Shown here: piece after piece, positions 41,629 to 44,664 of the stretch | How positions within the stretch are numbered: the first letter of the stretch is position 1 | How the letters are laid out: each line of letters starts with the position of its first letter | From: Streptomyces sp. LUP47B | GTDB lineage: Bacteria; Actinomycetota; Actinomycetes; Streptomycetales; Streptomycetaceae | NCBI RefSeq assembly: GCF_001746295.1 | Contig: NZ_MJAH01000016.1 | Coordinates: 1-44,664 of the forward strand | Reading direction: 5' to 3' | DNA length: 44,664 bases | Translations under genes and position numbers: made by a program | Notes under the pieces: model-generated | Databases searched by the model: none | What the model saw: the letters and a program-made list of their open reading frames with translations, nothing else | What the model was told of the DNA's origin: nothing

Positions 41629-42303
41629 TCAGGCACCATTGCGTACGAGCTTGACCAGCAGTTCGGTATCCCGCAGATCAGGCAGGACCACCTCTGCGCC
41701 CGCACTGCGGAGGGCGGCCTGGTCGCTTCGGCCGGTGGCGACGGCGATCGCGCGCACTCCATTGGCCTGGGCTCCCTCGATGTCCGCCGGAGTGTCCCCG
41801 ATCAGCACGGCGGCGCCCGCGGTCGTGTGGGCGCGCTCCAGGGACAGGCCGACGAGGTCGGCGCGCACGTCGCGGTCTTCCCCGTAGGCGCCCAACTCCC
41901 ACAGGACCGGGGCGTCCAGGCCGAACACCTGCAGCTTGAGCTCGGCAACGGCACGGATGTTCCCCGAGACCACGGTCTGCCGTACGCCCGCGTCGGCGAG
42001 CGCGTTGAGGGCCGCGGCCGCGCCCGGCAGCGCATGGCCGCGCTCCCGGAGCTCGGCGGCACGTTCCAGATGTGCCGCCGCCAGGGCCTGGGCGAACCGC
42101 TCGAAGTCCGCGCGGTCTGTGGTCAGTCCGTGGAGCTTCGCTGTCTCACGGAAGATCACCGGCTCGGTGATGCCGTCGATGCGCGCCTGCTGGCGCATCG
42201 GCTGCCCGGTTGTCTTCAGGAACGCGGAGGCAGACAGTTCGCGGCCCAGACCGCGTGTGTCGATGAGGGTGTGGTCGACGTCCCACAGGACCAGTCCGGT
42301 CAT
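41629..42303 (-). CDS. HAD-family phosphatase
   Basis: A 224-residue haloacid-dehalogenase-like hydrolase from ATG 42303. Motif I DVDHTL gives the nucleophile D8 and acid D10 (usual D-x-D), motif II is near TVVSGN, and motif IV is GDTPADIEGA. The helical cap follows motif I (RELSASAFLKTTGQPMRQQA), as in phosphoglycolate-type phosphatases. It may remove a phosphate from a sugar phosphate; a link to the neighbouring sugar pathway is possible but not shown. It is divergent from the XRE gene at 42438. Confidence 0.92.
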   Translation of the reverse strand: MTGLVLWDVDHTLIDTRGLGRELSASAFLKTTGQPMRQQARIDGITEPVIFRETAKLHGLTTDRADFERFAQALAAAHLERAAELRERGHALPGAAAALNALADAGVRQTVVSGNIRAVAELKLQVFGLDAPVLWELGAYGEDRDVRADLVGLSLERAHTTAGAAVLIGDTPADIEGAQANGVRAIAVATGRSDQAALRSAGAEVVLPDLRDTELLVKLVRNGA

Positions 42304-42437
42304 TCGGCGCCCTCCCCAACTGCCCAGCCTGACTGGGTTACAGCGTGTCACCGGAATATGAGCGGACCGTAGGTGCCGACCCTGTCCCAGCCTCTACGCT
42401 GACGCCACACGAACGGACCGGGAAAGGGGGCGCCGGA

Positions 42438-43607
42438 GTGACATCACCGTCGCCGAACCTGTCCGTGGGCCGCACCATCCGCCGCTACCGGCAGCAGAAG
42501 GGCGACCGGCCGGTCGCTTCAGTCGCTGGGCTGTGTGGGATCACTCCGCGCTATCTGCACATGATCGAGGAGGGGAAGAAGGTCCCGTCGCTCGACGTGC
42601 TCGACCGGATCGCCGCAGTGTTGGGCGTTCCCCTGGCCGCGCTGCTGGCCGGGGAACCGATCGACCACCCCTCGACCCCGGTCAGTGCGGCGCCGGCAGT
42701 TGCCCGGGCATTGCTGGGATCCACCCGTGAGCCTGGGCCTGGTGTGATGGATGCAGTGCGGTTGCGGGAGCGTGTCGAGCGGGCCTGGCACTCCTGGCAG
42801 ACCTCGAAGGATCGCTTCACCCAGGCGGCCGACCACTTACCGGGGCTGATCACGGACGTGGACGACGCCGTACGACGCCACCGGCACGGCAACGATCCCC
42901 GGGCACGGCGTGAGGTATTGCGCGTGGCCGCCGATCTGTACGGGCTGCTGCGTTCGTACTGCCGCAGGGTCGGCCGGCTCGACCTCGCCCTTGTGGTCGC
43001 CGACCGGGCCATGCAGGCCGCCGAAGAGGCCGACGATCCCGTGCGCCGGGCCGCAGCGTCGTGGAACCTGGGCCACGTCCTGCTCGCCCACAACGAACCC
43101 GACGCGGTGGAGGAAGCCAAGGAGATCGCGCTCCAGGCCGTCGCACACCTGCACACCCTCCCGGCAAGCACCGCATCCCAGGCCGTCGAAGGAGCTCTCG
43201 AACTGGTCGCAGTCGTCTCCGACGCCCGGCGCTGCAACTGGCCGCAAGCTCGCCGGCGCCTGGAACAGCGGGCCCTCCCGCTCGCCCGGACCGCAGGGGA
43301 AGGCAACATCCAGTGGACGGTGTTCGGCCCCACCAACGTGACGCTGCACGCGATGAGCATCGAGATGCTCGCCGGGCCCAGCCGGGAGCGGCAGTTCACC
43401 TTCGGACTCGAGGTCGCCCGCTGCTACCACCTACGCCGCGACGACGCGGCCGTCCTCGTGCACCTGCTCAGCCTGGAAGACCTCGCCCCCGAGGACCTCT
43501 CCCGCAGCCCCGCGGCCCGGACCATGGTCCAGGACCTGCAACTGCGCGTACGCCCCGCATTCCGCCGCAAGGTCGACGACCTCGCCACCCGCCTCCAGCT
43601 CGCCTGA
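42438..43607 (+). CDS. XRE-family regulator with TPR-like domain
   Basis: A 389-residue regulator. GTG 42438 is preferred over the upstream in-frame ATG because AAAGGGGG lies at good spacing and the helix-turn-helix starts soon after (VGRTIRRYRQQKGDRPVASV, AGLCGITPRYLHMIEEGKKV, PSLDVLDRIAAVLGVPLAAL). The rest is alpha-helical (CRRVGRLDLALVVADRAMQA, AASWNLGHVLLAHNEPDAVE) and resembles the TPR-like sensor of the 32.7-kb regulator. Together the two XRE-TPR genes bracket the carbamoyltransferase operon. Confidence 0.9.
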   Translation: MTSPSPNLSVGRTIRRYRQQKGDRPVASVAGLCGITPRYLHMIEEGKKVPSLDVLDRIAAVLGVPLAALLAGEPIDHPSTPVSAAPAVARALLGSTREPGPGVMDAVRLRERVERAWHSWQTSKDRFTQAADHLPGLITDVDDAVRRHRHGNDPRARREVLRVAADLYGLLRSYCRRVGRLDLALVVADRAMQAAEEADDPVRRAAASWNLGHVLLAHNEPDAVEEAKEIALQAVAHLHTLPASTASQAVEGALELVAVVSDARRCNWPQARRRLEQRALPLARTAGEGNIQWTVFGPTNVTLHAMSIEMLAGPSRERQFTFGLEVARCYHLRRDDAAVLVHLLSLEDLAPEDLSRSPAARTMVQDLQLRVRPAFRRKVDDLATRLQLA

Positions 43608-43617
43608 GGACGGCGCA

Positions 43618-43794
43618 ATGCGGAAGACGCGGCGGGACACCATCCTCGCCCTGGACTCTGAGCTGACCAGCGAACCCGGATCTGGCTATGCCGGTACCGA
43701 GGCGGTCCACTGCGGCCAGAACGCGACTCCTGGTTCCTTGACCCTGGTGTGCCGGATGCCGCGTCGGCACCCTCCGGATTCTCGATGCGGGTAA
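43618..43794 (+). CDS. Small hypothetical ORF downstream of the XRE gene
   Basis: A 58-residue frame with ATG ten bases past the XRE stop and GAGGAC upstream. The sequence MRKTRRDTILALDSELTSEP, HCGQNATPGSLTLVCRMPRR contains two Cys and is basic; no family is recognised. The tight spacing to the regulator is the main support. Confidence 0.35.
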   Translation: MRKTRRDTILALDSELTSEPGSGYAGTEAVHCGQNATPGSLTLVCRMPRRHPPDSRCG

Positions 43795-44081
43795 CGCGTT
43801 CGCAGTGACACTGCGCCCAGTAGGCGGACCGTTGCTAATCGGCTCACCGGCCGCAACGATGGACGCAATCCAAACCGTGTGAGTCACCTAGTTTGGAACC
43901 GGGGCTGTGGACAGCGCCTCATGCTCCGTGTCGCCTGGACATGCAATCGCAAGGGATCGACCAACCATCACCGATGCCCTTACTGGGGAGAGGGGGCCCA
44001 CGTTTTGCGAACTGTCAGTTCGCCCACGGCGCCCTGCCCGGCTCTACCTTCACGTGAGCCACGGGTGGAGGAGGCAACCGT
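43795..44081. other. Gap before the hypothetical gene at 44082
   Basis: Nothing recognised apart from the ribosome binding site GGAGGAGG at 44067-44074. Confidence 0.3.
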
Positions 44082-44549
44082 ATGGGCTGCGACGGGACGG
44101 CTCGGGCGAGCGCGTGTGACACGGCTGCGGCCGACGGAGTCGACGTCATCACGGTCTGCCGGTTTCTCGCGCTGCAGGCGATGGAGCGGCTGACTGCGCC
44201 GGGCGCGGTCAGCGTGAATCCATTGCCTGGCGCTCCCACCTTGTCTTTTCTCGTCTCCGCGGATGCCGTCAGTTGGTGGCCGTCCCACTCCGGCGTTCGC
44301 GGATCCTGTACGGAGGTGGTGTTGCCACCGGACGGCAAGGAGGCGCCGCCCGGGCCGTATTGGCTGATTGGGCGATCGCAGGGACTGACGTCCGTGGCCG
44401 CGCTGCGGGCGGCGCTGGAGGCCGTGGCGCGACGATGGCCGGAGCGGGAGGCGGGGCCTGCCGCTCTGGTGCGCGAGCTGTGGGTTCCGCATGGCGCGCG
44501 CTCTGCGGCGTCCGGACAGAACCGGATTCCCCGTGGCAGGGGCTGGTGA
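44082..44549 (+). CDS. Hypothetical protein, 155 residues
   Basis: ATG 44082 has GGAGGAGG about 7 bases upstream, and the frame ends just before a hairpin. The protein is Ala/Arg-rich with a Trp-containing centre (DAVSWWPSHSGVRGSCTEVV, PYWLIGRSQGLTSVAALRAA) and no signal peptide or clear membrane segment. I do not recognise a family. Confidence 0.6.
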   Translation: MGCDGTARASACDTAAADGVDVITVCRFLALQAMERLTAPGAVSVNPLPGAPTLSFLVSADAVSWWPSHSGVRGSCTEVVLPPDGKEAPPGPYWLIGRSQGLTSVAALRAALEAVARRWPEREAGPAALVRELWVPHGARSAASGQNRIPRGRGW

Positions 44550-44558
44550 GATCGTGGC

Positions 44559-44580
44559 GCCCGGTACGGCGCTACCGGGC
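44559..44580. terminator. Bidirectional hairpin terminator
   Basis: GCCCGGTA pairs with TACCGGGC across a 6-base loop, ten bases after the plus-strand stop and overlapping the minus-strand stop codon (44572-44574). Confidence 0.65.
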
Positions 44581-44664
44581 GTCCACTCCGAATTCGTACG
44601 CCACTTCCCAGCGGGCGTCGGGGACGGTGATGTCGGCGGTTTCCACTGCCCGGCCGTCGCCGTC
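44572..44664 (-). CDS. C-terminal end of an unrecognised minus-strand gene
   Basis: The frame enters from the right window edge and ends at TAG 44574-44572, giving 30 residues: AVETADITVPDARWEVAYEF, GVDAR. It looks like the end of a beta-rich regulatory domain (a UTRA-like end is possible), but this is too short to name. Confidence 0.5.
   Translation of the reverse strand, partial: DGDGRAVETADITVPDARWEVAYEFGVDAR

Noticed and set aside
1..44664. tRNA, rRNA and riboswitch genes
   Set aside because: No cloverleaf, rRNA signature or recognised riboswitch core was seen by eye; a covariance-model search would be decisive.

Overview
The window looks like a Streptomyces (or close actinomycete) accessory region. 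It is very GC-rich with strong third-position GC bias, uses GTG and TTG starts with AAGGAG-type ribosome binding sites, and carries Streptomyces-type families (SWIM zinc finger, CU044_5270, MmyB-like XRE regulators, IS200/IS605 TnpB-related protein). I saw no rRNA, tRNA or CRISPR array. All family calls are by eye from the translated sequence; no database was searched.

Layout. 1-4.4 kb: IS256 transposase tail, SWIM zinc-finger protein, a C-terminally cut SRPBCC gene and a STAND-type ATPase with a C-terminal helix-turn-helix. 4.8-10 kb: three overlapping minus-strand genes, in order of transcription an ECF sigma factor, a CU044_5270 membrane protein and a secreted subtilisin-like protease. 10.2-11 kb: a broken LLM-class (F420/FMN) oxidoreductase and an IS630 scrap. 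11-15.2 kb: cupin, alpha/beta hydrolase, quinone-reductase-like MDR enzyme, FMN reductase and a divergent MarR regulator; three copies of a TTCGAATTCGAA palindrome lie at the MDR and marR promoters and define a small regulon. 15.9-18.5 kb: a secreted beta-helix protein with two fibronectin III domains.

18.6-31.7 kb is rich in mobile DNA. A TnpB-related element without TnpA splits a phosphotransferase-type kinase gene. Next to it, about 36-bp inverted repeats bracket a 2.68-kb unit holding an XRE regulator, an SDR oxidoreductase and an IS5 transposase, i.e. an IS that seems to carry passenger genes. After it come a methyltransferase scrap, a 32-bp perfect palindrome, a MarR/epoxide-hydrolase-like divergent pair with two operators, a cupin/hydrolase/XRE run, an IS5 remnant and the low-complexity tail of a probable NACHT-type protein. 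A prepilin peptidase follows.

32.7-43.6 kb is the best candidate for an undescribed system. Six tightly coupled plus-strand genes encode a GT2 glycosyltransferase, an archaeal-type methionine adenosyltransferase, a TIM-barrel sugar isomerase, a Gfo/Idh/MocA dehydrogenase, a P-loop kinase with an LGFP-like tail, and a NodU/TobZ-type O-carbamoyltransferase. They are flanked by XRE regulators, a NUDIX hydrolase and a HAD phosphatase. The gene set suggests a small carbamoylated glycoside or cyclitol pathway with its own SAM supply. The window ends with hypothetical genes and a bidirectional terminator.
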